Assembly (NCBI GenBank): GCA_026936335.1
Contig: JAPMXV010000030.1
Location: forward strand, 186,001 to 250,000
Direction: 5' to 3'
Source: Mantamonas sphyraenae
Taxonomy: Eukaryota; CRuMs; Mantamonadidae
Length of the DNA stretch: 64,000 bases
Shown here piece by piece: positions 11,236 through 23,000 of this stretch. The first letter of the stretch is position 1. Each line of letters begins with the position of its first letter. The position numbers were made by a program, and so were the translations under genes. The notes under the pieces were generated by a model that was given only the letters and a program-made list of their open reading frames with translations, ran no database searches and was not told the DNA's origin.

Positions 11236-13191
11236 GTTGTCGGGGGATCATCCTCGTCGTCGTCATCAGCATCATCATCAGATTCACCGTCGCAAACACA
11301 CCATGTGCTGGCTTTCCCCCCTGCTGAGTCGTATGAAGCGTTGGTGAAGGGGTTGTGCACGCTGTTCGCCTGTGACCAGCAGCCTGATTCAACAGCAGCC
11401 AAGCCGGAGGGGACGCGTGACGACGCGTGGGCGGAATTTCAGGCGCTGGGATTCTCCGCGGGTGTGACACGCTTCCACAACGACATGGAACGCATGCGAG
11501 GGCAGATCAAGTATGCCCTGCGAGCACTCGTCCGTGCATACTGCGTGCAGGCACAGCTGGTGGCTGGCAACGGCAGGAGCGCCGACGTTTTGATGGAAGG
11601 CCTTTTCGGCGTGCGCATCCAAAACACGCGCAAACACCTGCGCACGGAGGTTACGCTTGCCACGGAAGAAGAAAACGCATGGGATGACAACGAGGAGTAT
11701 CTGTACGGCGACGACGAGGGCACGGAGGGAGAGGGCGAGCTGTACGGCGACGACGGGGGCACGGAGGGAGAGGACGGAGATGCGACCCGTGCCCCGTCGT
11801 TGCTCACCACAGAAACGCCAGGGCACTCTGCACCTGCAGTGACAAACGCGGGAAACGGTGTCACAGACGAGGCAGAACCCACTGCGCATGGAAGCGCTGG
11901 GGACTGCACGGAAAAGAAGGCGGCGTTCAAGGATCTCGTGAATGACCTCTTTTCCTCCGACGAAAGGCAGGTCCTCCGTGGGGAGTTTCGAAGCACACGC
12001 GGGCGGAGCGTCGACGAATCAAGCCTGGCGAAGCTGACGCAGTTGCCATCCGAAACGGATATGGGTGTGGGCGTGGAGGCAGAGAACCTCACAGCCAACC
12101 ACTTGCAGGAACGTGTTCGCTTCCTCTGCGTGTTTGTGTTCGTGGCCATCTACAAGAGCACTGGTGTGACCGACGGCACCGTCGACGCGGCAGCCCATGC
12201 CACGTGCACAGCCGCCGCGAGCCTCTGTGGTGCAACGGGTCGCTCATTCCTGCCACAATCGCGCGCCGGCGCCACTCCACAGACCATCGTGACAGCACAG
12301 GGAGGTCTGGACATTGCCCTGTTGCATACAATGGCCAACAAGAACACACCCCTTCATTCAATGTGGAAAGAAGTGCAAGCTCTGAAGCCGAGGGAGCGAA
12401 ACAACGAGCTGTGGAGCAAGAAGAAAACGTTGAAGGCAGACGCCGATGCTCCACAAGAGCTGAAGCGGACGTGGAGTGCTGCCGACCTCGTCGGCTACAA
12501 CATGCAACTGTTGCGCGACGGGTCGGCAATCGAATACCTCGACCCCATTCGAGACTACGCCATGAACGGACCCAACGCAAACCCCAAACAACCCAACAAG
12601 TTTCTCCACGTACAGCTGGCAAATGATCTGATCATCTGTGGGGATTCGGTGTACAGTACCAGATACAAACCACGACGATTCATGTGGCAGGATCTGTTCA
12701 CGATTTCAGCGGAAGACGGCAAACGCGTGTCGCTGGTAGGCTCGCACCAGGGACATATCCAACCGACTGTGCCTGTCCTAAACACCCTGAGGGGATGGGT
12801 GGACGACAAGGGGAAGCTGGCACCGACACTTCACCAGATGCAGGTTTTGGCACACGGCTTATGGAAAGCACTTGGTGTGGAGTGGCGTGACCGCTTGCAG
12901 ACAGAACTCGAGAGCACAATGTCACCAAGCGACCACGAGCTCGTGTGCAAGTTTGTCAGCGAGCTTGGAAAGCACGGGCCACCGACAGCCGAGAAGCTTG
13001 AAGATGTGATGGAAGAAAAGAACGTGCAGAAAGACGACCAGGATGAGCTCCTTCGCGACTGGAAAGGCATCCTTTGCTCGGCTGGCAATGGTATCCAACA
13101 GAATGGCACTGTGTTGTCGACGTCATGGTGGGCCAAAACCGAGGAGGAGGACTTGTGCTCGGGGGACTCCTCATCCTCCTCCTCCTCCTCC

Positions 13192-13267
<76 letters not shown>

Positions 13268-14180
13268 CTCCTCCTCCTCCTCCTCCTCATCATCATCCTC
13301 ATCCTCTGCTGCTTCTGATGCGTCGACGGCTCCGCAAGCAACGTCTCGCCTTGCGTCTGCAGAGCATGGCCTGTCGCTGGGTTATGACCCGGGGGTGTAC
13401 CAACACGTGGGTGCACTGCTGTACTACCTGGATGCTGTGCAGGTGGCAGAGCTGGACGCTGGCGTTCTTCGGATCCGCTATGCGTACTCCTTTGACGTAC
13501 CCGGAGCCAACATGCGCCATCTGGAGGCGCGGTCTGGACACAGTGAGCTTGTGAAGCAACTCACTGAACACGGCATCACAATGGCCAACACAGAGCATGG
13601 GTCCAAAGCATGGACGGCAGCACAGAAGGCAACGCAAAAGGTGGCCGAGGAACTGAAACCGATCAAGCACCACCTTGCGCGTATCAAGAAACACGGCAAT
13701 GCAGCTGTCGTGGCAGATCTGCAACGGCAGTGCGACCACCGAGTGCATGTGGCCTATGGTGCGGCACCGGTGATCGCCTCTGTGCCAGTGAAGGAAGATG
13801 CGAAACAGATCTCCACAGTGTCAAACCTGACGATGACACCCGAGCCTCAGACCTCCAAGCGCTCTGCGTACGACTGTAAAGTCGTTCACAAACACGCCTG
13901 GAGTCTGAATAAGGATGGATCGCACAATGATCGCTGGTGGATTCACGAGGTAGCAAGCAAGGCGCTGCCAGGGAACCTGGAATGGGTGGCACACAAAGAT
14001 CGTAGTGCTGCCATCAACATGGCCAACAAATGTCACGCAGCTCGGCGTGGCGTGGAACTGTGGGCATTCAGCTGGGTGTGGAGCGATCGGCGCGCGCATT
14101 TGCAAGAACGCGCGCGCCGGGCCATGCATGGTGGACAAGATGCAGGCAATGGGAGTCAAGATGTACAGGTAGACATGTAG
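8515..14180 (+). CDS. Giant orphan protein, frame-broken at a microsatellite
   Basis: One intronless frame runs from ATG 8515 to about 13270 (about 1585 meaningful residues); the sensible sequence then continues in another frame to the stop at 14180, about 1890 residues together. On both sides of the break the tract encodes poly-Ser, so a small indel in the TCA/TCC repeat explains it. I do not recognise the family. Visible: alternating helical and low-complexity regions, a poly-Ser linker (about 11200-11280), an acidic repeated stretch with YGDD units (about 11690-11780), and near the C-terminus a block of conserved-looking Trp/His/Asp residues. That block includes HKDRSAAINM (about 13991-14020), which resembles the last RuvC motif (RD-x-x-AA-x-N) of TnpB/OrfB/Fanzor nucleases. 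No paired CxxC zinc ribbon is seen, so that link is weak. There is no signal peptide or membrane helix. Confidence 0.55.
13160..13310 (+). repeat. TCC/TCA/CCT trinucleotide microsatellite with frame change
   Basis: About 140 bp of TCC, then some 25 TCA units, then TCC/CCT. A dinucleotide interruption near 13266-13272 (…tcctctcctcc…) shifts the reading frame: the upstream frame reads Ser up to it, and the downstream gene frame reads Ser after it. Confidence 0.85.
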
Positions 14181-14263
14181 AGGACGGTGGCCAAGTGAGA
14201 TTCGATTGAACTAGCGCCTGTATGCGGCGCGAGGTGTTCTGAAAAATACAGTTTTGAGCAAAC

Positions 14264-17200
14264 TCAAAGCAGCTGCTGCACCAACAACCGGATGGTGTTC
14301 TTTGCACCGGCTTCGGTGTCGTCGCCAAACACCTTGGGCATGAAGGAAGGCTGGAATCCTTTTGTCTTGGAAAGTTTGATGTCACGAAAGAGGCGGATGG
14401 ACATGACAAGGGCGTCGAGAGAGGACGGGTCGTCCATCCAGAGGCGGTATGACTTGCGGCGGCCGACAGTGAGAAGGAAGTACATCTTGTGGCGCGTGTA
14501 CTCGTTGCGCAGGTATTCGATCTTTGTGCGCACGCCGATTTTGTGCTTGCCGAGCTCGATGCCGAAAATGTTGATCTGGATTTCGTCGCTGGTTATACAA
14601 AGGGTGCGTGCCATTTCGTCGTTGTCGCTGTAGGCTGTGAATTCGCCCTGCTTCTTGTAGACCACCTTGCGGAGGATAGAGGTGACCTGAGGGTCGACTT
14701 CGAGGCCGCTGTACTCGGCAACCTGTGTGCGGCCGTAGGCGCCATCGGAGCGCACGGGGGTGTACTCGCAGACGATGGTGCAGTCGAGATCGTCGACAGA
14801 AGGTTGGTAGGTGCGTCCACAGTGGTTGTCAAAGACCTCGTGGACGCCACGTTCGTGTTGGACGCGATGGAAAATAATGACCGAATCACCTTCCTCTCCG
14901 CCTGTGTAGGTGCCCATGACCATGAGGGGCACGCTGTGGTAACGACCACCGACAATCTGGACGTTTGTGACACAGGGGTCGCCGCGAGCGACGACGTTGC
15001 TGGTGACGACCTGGACGAGGGGTCCGCGGCCGTAGCTGTTGCGCGGGACGCAGGTGCACATGAGAGGGAAGCCAATGTCGTTTGCAGTGGGCACATAGAA
15101 GCTCTGGGAGTTTTCAGAGGCGTGGTCGATGAGCTCATGGTATGGTTCACCAAGGGCATCGATGCGCACGCGGAACCACTGGAAGATGCAGTCGTCGACA
15201 TGGCAGTTGACAAAGTCGCCCGTGACATGGAGTTCGAGGGCCTCCTGGGCCTCGATGGTGAATTGGAGGTTGTGGACGGCGGGCACGGGAGTGTCCTGCA
15301 ATTGCTGCTGCTCCTTGACGTCGACTGTGATCTGGCGCTGGTCGGTGAAGCGCAGTGGCACAAGGCCAGTGCGGCCGTTCATGAGCGACTGTGCATACAC
15401 CCAATTTGCATCGTGTTCGCGAAGGAAGATGAGGGCGTCGCCCGTGTCCATGGAGAGCTGTGAGGAGTCGCTTGCGCCAAAGGGATGGACGCAGAGGAGG
15501 ACGGTGAGCTGGGACAGCATGCGCTCGCCGGCGCCACGCACGTGTGAACTGCTGCCATTGTCGCCCACCACCTCTCCCTGTTTGTGGCGTACGCTAAGGC
15601 TGCTGGTGGAGGAGGAAGAGGCCGAGGAGGTGGCTGTGGTGGCCTTGGCGGACGGGACATGGGCGATGCTGGTAGAAGTGTCTGTCCTGTTCTTGCGTGC
15701 GGCAATGGTCTCTGCTTGTGCACGCTTGAAGCTGCTGGACTGTTGGATGCGAGCGACGACAGATTCGGTGGTGGAGCTGACCGAGGTGAAGGAGTTGACT
15801 GTGTCGTTGCGTTCTCTGCCGCTGGCTGTGCTGAGGACACGCATGGAGAGGGCGTTGTGCTGAGCGTCGAGTTCCTGCATTTGTTCGTTGATGGTGAGGT
15901 CAACCTTGTAGTCGATGGAGTCGCTGCTTGAGCTGAGCCTGCCTGAAGAGTCGTCGCTGCGTGCGGTGTCGCCTCTCTCACGCGCTCCTGCCCCGCCTCC
16001 GACTACCCTGCGCATGTCCTGTTCGGCACGCGCAAGCTGTTTGCCCACCGTGCGTGCGTCTGTGTTTGCAGTGATGCTCCCCATTTGCTTGCCAATCCAG
16101 GTGAGTCTACGTGCCGTGCGCGTGTCGACGTGGCCCGATGCGTCTGTGCTGCGTTGCTGCTGCTTCTGCCGAGATTGCCTGGCTGACTGTTCGATTTCGA
16201 TTTCCTGCTGGACGTCGTCGGGAAGCTGCGGAAGCTCGGGCAGATCGGGCAAATCGGGCAGATCGGGCAGGTCCGATTCGTCGAGGCTGACGCTGTCTGC
16301 ATTCTTCGCAGCCATGGCCTCAACGGCCGCCGAGACGCCGCGCAATGAGGCTGTGCCGACAATGCGGACGCTGTTGCGAACGGTTTGAAGGGAGATGGAG
16401 CAGCGATCCATGCGCTGCTCGGACTTTCCCAGGAGCCTGCGTGCAAGCTGCTGGGACTGATCGCCGATGATGACGGAGGAGCGCTCGCGTGCAGGCAGGT
16501 CGCGCAGACGTGTGGCTTGTCGGTTGCCCGAGCGAGCACGCTTGGGTGCAGAGCCATCTGCGGCGTCGACGTTGTCGTCCTGGGAGTCGGCAAACGGGCT
16601 GGAAGGAGGCGGGACATCGAGATCAAAGACGAGCCCCCTGCTGAGACGGATGGATTCGCGCCGCATTCCATCCAGGTCGATCTGGTTGCTGAGGACGTCT
16701 GCGTCCATGACCCACTCGTCTGCGCTGATGCTTGTCTCCAGGAAGCGGGTGAGGATGGATTGCATGCCCGTCTTCTCCTCCTGCCAGCGCGTACGGCATT
16801 CCTCGTCCTCCTCTTCGTTGAGACGGGACTTGAGGGTGACGCTTCGTCCCACCTGCAGACTGTTCTGCGGCGTGGTTTCTGCCCACACGTCGACATCGTC
16901 GACCTGTACGACGGCCAAGTCGCCCGTGGTCATCAGAAGCTGTTCCATTTGCTGTGCGTCCGGCACCACATGGATGCTGATGTCGTGTTGCGCTGCGCTG
17001 GGTGTTTGTCCAGACTCTTGTTGTTCACCTGTGTCCACCGAGGTCGAGCCTGCGCCTGTGGCGGCTGTGCTACTGGCGAGGGAAAGGGTGTCGCCCGAGT
17101 CGTTTGCTTGTTCATCCTCGACTACGACCTCTTGAGAGTCCTGTACACGTCCCTCATCCTGCTGATGCTGAGTGTGTGCTTCTTTGCTCTCATTGACTCC

Positions 17201-18543
17201 CATTGTGGTTTCCATGGCCGACTGGCTCCACGAGACGGCTTGTTTCGGGGCGGGCAGATCCTTCAGCTGCGCAAGCTGCTCCTGTGTGATCTGTTGCGAG
17301 AAGCGGCTGTACCTGCTGCGAATCTTCTTGGCGCGGTCGAGCTTCTGCACCAGTGGGTCCAATTTCAGACTCTCGCGGCGTGTTTCGTTTTTAGCGGCGT
17401 CCCTGCGGACAATCTCTTCAATGTCCTCGTCTTCGTCGTCGTCTTCGGCGTCGCCCTCGCCTGCACGGCTACGCAGACTCTCTGACAGTGAGCGAGCACG
17501 GGCCAGGATCTGTTGTTCGTCTTCTGCCGAGTCGAGCTTGGGTTCAGGTTCTTGTTCCTGTGTGTGGGCGGGTCCGGCGCTGCTGGACGCCTGAGTCGCC
17601 GTTTCTAGAGCCACCTTGACGCGGCCCAGCAGCACTGTGGTGACCATGTCCTCCAGGAAAGGGCTCTCTTGGATGGCATGTGCAGTGACACCCAGGTCCA
17701 GGCCCAGGTTATGTTTGAGCACGGTGAGGCTCTCCTCCCAGGCGAGCTGGTTTTCCACAAGCTGCGGGACGGGGGTGAGCGGGGCTGTGTGAGCGTACGT
17801 GGCTGTTGGCGATGGGCCAAGGGGTTGCGTGGCTGTGAAATGGGCGTGGGACCAAACGCAGGTTCCTGTTGCATGCACTCACGTTGTCTATGCTATCTGA
17901 CAGGCCCCAGTGCTGCTGTACAAGGCTCGCGACAAGGCGGCCATCGGAGAGGCTGCCCATTTTGTAAAAGGGAAGAGCCGGCGAGTGTCAGCGGTGGGAT
18001 CAAACGGGCACAAGCGAGCAGAGGAACGGCACCATGCCATATGTGTGCATCGGTTGGAGAGGGGGGCGGGACAAGATGAGGTTGGGAAAGGGTGCTCGGA
18101 AGCGAAAAAAGAAAGAAGAGAACGTACATCCTGCGCGGTTTGAGAGATGTGTCCATGGACATTTTACCCTCTGTGGCAAGCCAGGAGAGGAGCTCGTCGC
18201 GAACAGAGCGTTTGGTGCCGTGCATGCCGAGCTCGTGGTGGACAAAGAGGGTCCAGAGCATGTCAGCGAGCATGCGAGAGTCACCGGACCAGAGACGGCC
18301 GGCGTCGAGGCCGCGCACACTCAGGCCAAGATTCTCCATGGACGCGAGGGCGACGAGGCAGTTTTCACGTTCCTGGATCTCCATGCGTGGCTGGGCATTG
18401 TATGTACGAGTGGTGTAGCCCGTGAGGACGTCGAGGAGGTGGATGAGGCCCACGGAGAGGTTGGAGTCCAACAGCGGTTGGTTGTTGGCCTCCAAAAGGC
18501 CATTTGCCCAGGTACACAGCAGGCGAGTGGCGTCCAAGTCCAT
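14264..18543 (-). CDS. CH-CH / SH3 / AIR9-like cytoskeletal protein
   Basis: Three exons: 18543-18128, 17952-17883 and 17761-14264; donors gtacgt and gtgagt. The product is 1327 residues. Residues about 5-105 form a calponin-homology domain (LLCTWANGLLEANN…). A second CH-like unit spans the first two introns (SWLATEGK, then LSDGRLVASLVQQHW), giving the tandem layout of actin-binding proteins. A long disordered, partly coiled-coil middle (about 190-900) follows. Residues about 911-964 are an SH3 domain (VHPFGASDSSQLSMDTGDAL … GLVPLRF). Residues about 980-1185 hold two or three AIR9-like repeats, recognisable by QWFRVR, YVPTANDIGFPLMC and YQPSVDDLDCTIVC. The last 110 residues look PH-like (YRLWMDDPSSLDALV). 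A role linking actin, and perhaps microtubules, to membrane or flagellar structures is likely. Its start codon lies 89 bp from that of FAM98. Confidence 0.75.
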
Positions 18544-18632
18544 GGTTTGACTGCACGCACTGCGCTTGTGTGCTGTTGGGGTGAGTTTCTTTGCGTTGGC
18601 ATGCGCAGGCGGGGCCACGAGAGCAGCGAGCG
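18544..18632. promoter_or_regulatory. Shared divergent promoter, 89 bp
   Basis: The only sequence between the ATG of the CH/SH3 gene (-) and the ATG of FAM98 (+). Both promoters must lie here or inside the opposing gene. No TATA-like motif seen. Confidence 0.5.
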
Positions 18633-20023
18633 ATGGAGGTTGCAGCAGGAGACCTGTATGACCGTCTGGTGGACATCCAGATCCCAGAGCTGAACGAACA
18701 GGGAGTGCTCGCCGCGTTGAAGGGCGGATTTGGCGATGCGTCGTTCGATGAGCTGGTGTATGCGCTGCTGGGGCAGCTGAACGACGCCGAGGAGATGTCT
18801 GTGGACGGAGGAGGGGCCAAAGAGGCGTTTGAGCAGCTTTGTACAGCACGAGGTGGGTGGAGGTGGCGAGAGGAGGGTGTGTGGTGAGTGTGGGTTTGGA
18901 GGGATGGCTGACGTGTGTGCGCGTGTGGGACAGGGTTGGCAACACAGCTGTATTCCCAGGAAATCGACGAAGCGGCGTTCTGGAACGCGTACTACGCAGT
19001 GGACCAGCTGGCGAACGAAGTGCAGTGCGAAAGGATGCTTGGAAGCAAGCAGAAGAGCGCCACAATGGCCAATATTGTAGAGACGGTGACACAGAGCGTA
19101 GGTGGAGGTGTTGAGCTGTGCGGGAGGACCCACACGTGGGGGGAGGCTCGTTCCACGCACACTCACACACATCCACACACATCCACACGCACACAGACGA
19201 GTTTGGCCACACGAAACCTGATCAAGACATGCAATGCCCTGGAAGTGAGCGTGGACAAGCAGAACGATGCGGCAGGACTGCTGAGGCAATGTGCAGCGCA
19301 GGTGGATCGGCTGCTGGAGAAGCTGCCCGAGGGCTACCTGGACGGATGCCTGTGCGGCGACGAGATGAGCATGGAGAGAGTCTGAGCGAGGCGCAACTGG
19401 AGAGGCTGGAGGAGATCAATGAGGCGTTTGAGGAGCACTACGCAACAAGAAAGGAGCTGCTGCGACGACGCATGGACGTGACGATCACGTCACTGAGCTA
19501 TTCGAAAAAGGTAAAGGGGAATGAGGAGCAGGTGGACGACATGGTGGCTCGCATGAAGGCTGCATTTGGCTTTGACGTGGACGAGGCGGTTGTGCTTTCG
19601 CACGCATTCCAAGCCAAGCACAGTGTGCTGGACTTGTCCAAAACCAACTCGCGACCCTCTGCAAAACGCTCTTTCGTGAAAACACTCATCATTGGCGATG
19701 TGCCGGACCGTGGTGGACGGCCGTTGGAGGGGCGTGGCAAGATCAACATGCCTGCGTTCCGACAGCGGTCGACGGGCGGCGATGGAGGAGGCGGAGGCCG
19801 AAGGCGAGGAGGTGGTGGCGGTGGTGGTGGGCGACGCAACAACAACAACAACAACAACAAGGGCAAGAAGAATGACCGCGTGGAGGCTGGCAAGGGCTGG
19901 CAGGGCGGGAAGCAAGGCGGCAACAACAACAACGAAGGAGGAGGCGGTGGCAAGGGACGCAGGCGCAAAGGCGGCAACAAACGCAAGAACAACAAGCGAG
20001 GCGGTGGAGGCGGGGGGGATTGA
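18633..20023 (+). CDS. FAM98 family protein, tRNA-ligase-complex type, frame-broken
   Basis: Exons 18633-18852, 18934-19097 and 19197-20023, with donors gtgggt and gtaggt. FAM98 proteins bind RNA and belong to the tRNA ligase/RTCB and arginine-methylation complexes. Diagnostic matches are LERLEEINEAFEEHY, the RRRMDVTITSL helix that follows, and VPDRGGRP, all conserved in human FAM98A/B. The C-terminal 100 residues are a Gly/Arg/Asn/Lys-rich RGG-like tail, as in FAM98. The N-terminal exons (MEVAAGDLYDRLVD…) are helical, as expected. The frame breaks between 19355 and 19383: the upstream frame ends …DEMSMERV then TGA, while the conserved block continues in the next frame from ESLSEAQLE. A GAGAGAG dinucleotide run sits at the junction; no intron of normal size fits. 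Confidence 0.78.
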
Positions 20024-20056
20024 TTGCAAACAGGAATTCATTGGTGTTGCCTCTGC

Positions 20057-23000
20057 TCAGCCGAACAGGGCGCCATCACGTTTCTTGAGGACGGGCACCA
20101 GAGTGTTTTCGGGCGCGTCTTCAGCATAGGGGAAACTTTGCTCGTCGAGGCGGCCCATCAGGATTCCCGGGGTGGCGGGGGTCTTTGTGACCGGGAATGG
20201 GTCGCTGGGCTCGCGGCCGCAGTCCAGGTTGGTCTCGATGAGCGAGACGCCGTAGGTCTCGTCTGCCCACCGGATGCGGCCCTTGTTGCGCCTGTCCAGA
20301 GGCGGCACCTTTTTCGCAGAGGCGCCGAGGCCCTTGTTGAGGGTGTTCTTTGCACGTGCAGTCTTGTTCTTGTTGCGGTTGATGATGGCCAGCGCCTTGG
20401 CGCGGTTGTTGATCTTGGCCGCCGCCTCTCGGTTGTTGACCACGTACTTGCGCACTGTGGTGCGACCATTCATGGTTGTGTGCATTTCGGTCACGTCGGC
20501 CAGTTCCGGTGTGCTCAGCCCAGCCAGGGTCTCGGCAGCCTCGGAGCGTGCCGAGGAAGGAGTCGTGGTGCTGCTGCTGCTGCTGTTGTTGTTGGAGGGT
20601 GTGGACGACGACGACGATGACGACGCTTGAAGGGTGTCCTGGCTCAAGTGGTGTTTGAGCTTTCCCATGGCACGCTGTGCCTCCTGTTCGATGGTCTGCT
20701 GGCGTTCGCGTCGCTGCACCCTGCGGATGACGTGTGAGGTGGCTGACGGCGTGCCAGACACGGCCATGTCATCCTGTTTGGAGGATGAGTTGGCGTTGGG
20801 CGTGTTGGTGGAGCTGCTGCTTGGTGTCTTGGGTGTCTTGGGTGTCTTGGGCGTGGTGGGCGTGGTCGCTGTCGTGCTGCTTGTGTCCTCATCCTGTGGC
20901 TTCTTGCTGCTGTCACCCTTGCTCATTTGCATGCGCAGCAACTTTTCCTTTTCGGCCTTGAGATGCGCCAGGCGTGCACGCTTCTTCTCAATCACACTCT
21001 TGGCGTCGTTGACGATGGAGCCCGCGCGTCCGCGAGCCGCAGCCTCGGCGGCCTTGCGCGAGTTGACGGCCAGGGCGGCGGCGTTGGCTTCACGGTCAAA
21101 GCTGAGACGGGCCAAGGAGACGGCCACGACCTGGCTTTCGTCCTGGCCCTGTTTCGTGTTGCCGTCCATCCATTCGGGAAAGGCCTCGTCTGCGCTTTGC
21201 CACTCGTTTGCGTCTGCGCTGCCCGGTGGCGTGGCTGTGGTCGGTGTGGTGGCCGCCTTTGGCGTGCTTTTGACCTGTTTGGACAGCCTCTGCATGAGTT
21301 CACCCATGCGGTCGTCGCTGCCGATGTTCTTGCGGCTGGAGCTTCCCACGCCGCTTTCATTGGCGCGTGCCATGGCACGCCTGCGCTTGCTGGACTCGAG
21401 CAGCGCGTGCTTGCGGTCGCGCAAGCGCTGCTTGTGTGCAGCACGCAGGTCGGCCAGCTTCTGACGGGCACACTGCATGCGCCACCATGCCTGCAGGCGG
21501 ATGGTGGCACGGCGCAGCGCCACAAACGACGCACGCGCCTGCTTGGCACGCACACACTGCTGCATGCGACGTGTGTGTGTGCGCAGCGTGTCGAAGCGTC
21601 GCTTGGACACAAGCATGCGACGCCAGCTCTGCAGACGCACGGCTGCGTCGTGGCGACGTGCACGGCACGAGGCCCACACACGCACCTGACGCTGACAGAG
21701 CACAACAAGGTGGCGCTGGCGCATGAAATGGCACTCGCGTGAGCCACGGCGTACCAAATGGCCACGCAGCAGGCACTGGACCACAGTGGCGGCGGCATGA
21801 CGAGACTCGAGCACCGCCGCACGCCGCCTGCGAGCCAGAAACACACGCACACAGCGTTGGATGGCCGTGGCTGCGTGCACGCGCTGTGTGTGTGTCCTCC
21901 ACAGTGTCTGGATGCACACTGCCGCACGCTGCCTGCGAGCGAGCCAGCGACGCGCACAGCGCTGGACAATCAGGATGCCCTCGCGACGAGCGTGTGCCTC
22001 AAGCCTGCCCAGCAGACCGCGTGTCATGCGCTGAATGAGCATTGCCGCCAGTTCCTCGCGCAGCAACTCGTCGATGTCTTCTTCGGTGGAGAGCGAGCCG
22101 CCCTCGAAATCGGCCATGCTGAGACGGCCGCCGCCTGCGGTCCAACGACTGCTCATTGACAAAATGGTGTCGTTGATGCTGCTACCAAAGCTGTATCGGT
22201 TCAGTCTGCTCGACGTGCTCAGCAGCGAGCCCAGGCTGCGCCGCTGGTTGATGCGGCCCATGTTGATTTCCACCGTCTCGTCCAGACCCTCGGCCTGGCC
22301 AAACAGCCGGCTGCCCAGGGACAGACGTTCGCCCTGGCTTCCATCCATGCTGGGCATGCCCAGGCCGCTGTCGTCCTGCTCCTCGTCCTCCACGTCGTCT
22401 TCGTCATCCTCCTCGTCCTCGTCAACCAGATCCTCGTCGTCCTCGTCATACAGGGCGGAGCGCCGTGCTTCGGTGCTGAGCAGGAAGCCGACGTCCACGT
22501 GTTCTTCCTGGCGCACGCCGATGATTTCGGCCATGGCTGCGCTGCTGCTGCGCCTGGGAAAGCGGTGGTGGAAGCTGATTTCGATTTCCCCATCCTGATT
22601 GACCTCTGCGTCTGCGTCCAATGCACGCGCAAGGTCAAGGTAGTCGTCCTTGGTCACTTCCAGCTGCATCATGTCGTTTCCGTGCAGTACGCTCTCACGT
22701 CGGGCAATCGGAGATGCAGTGTGCGCAGGAACATCGTCCAATTCCATGGCGTCGTCGTCCACCTCGTCGTCCTCCTCGGACTCGGACTCGGACTCGGACT
22801 CGTCCCTGCCCTCCGCCACAGAGCTGTTGATGCTTCCCGGTGTGCGTGTGTACTGCGGCACATGGATGACAGAGTCGATGGAGGTGTGCGAGTTCAGCGA
22901 AGCTGGGGTCAGCAACTGAGAATCCGCCTCTGCGAAACTCAGCACCGTCGCATCGGCCACAGTGTCATCCAACGGGTCATGGGCCTCCGAGTGTGTGTTG

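Noticed and set aside
13074..13260. Poly-Ile/Leu membrane protein reading through the microsatellite
   Set aside because: Hydrophobic runs are just the other phases of TCA/TCC repeats.
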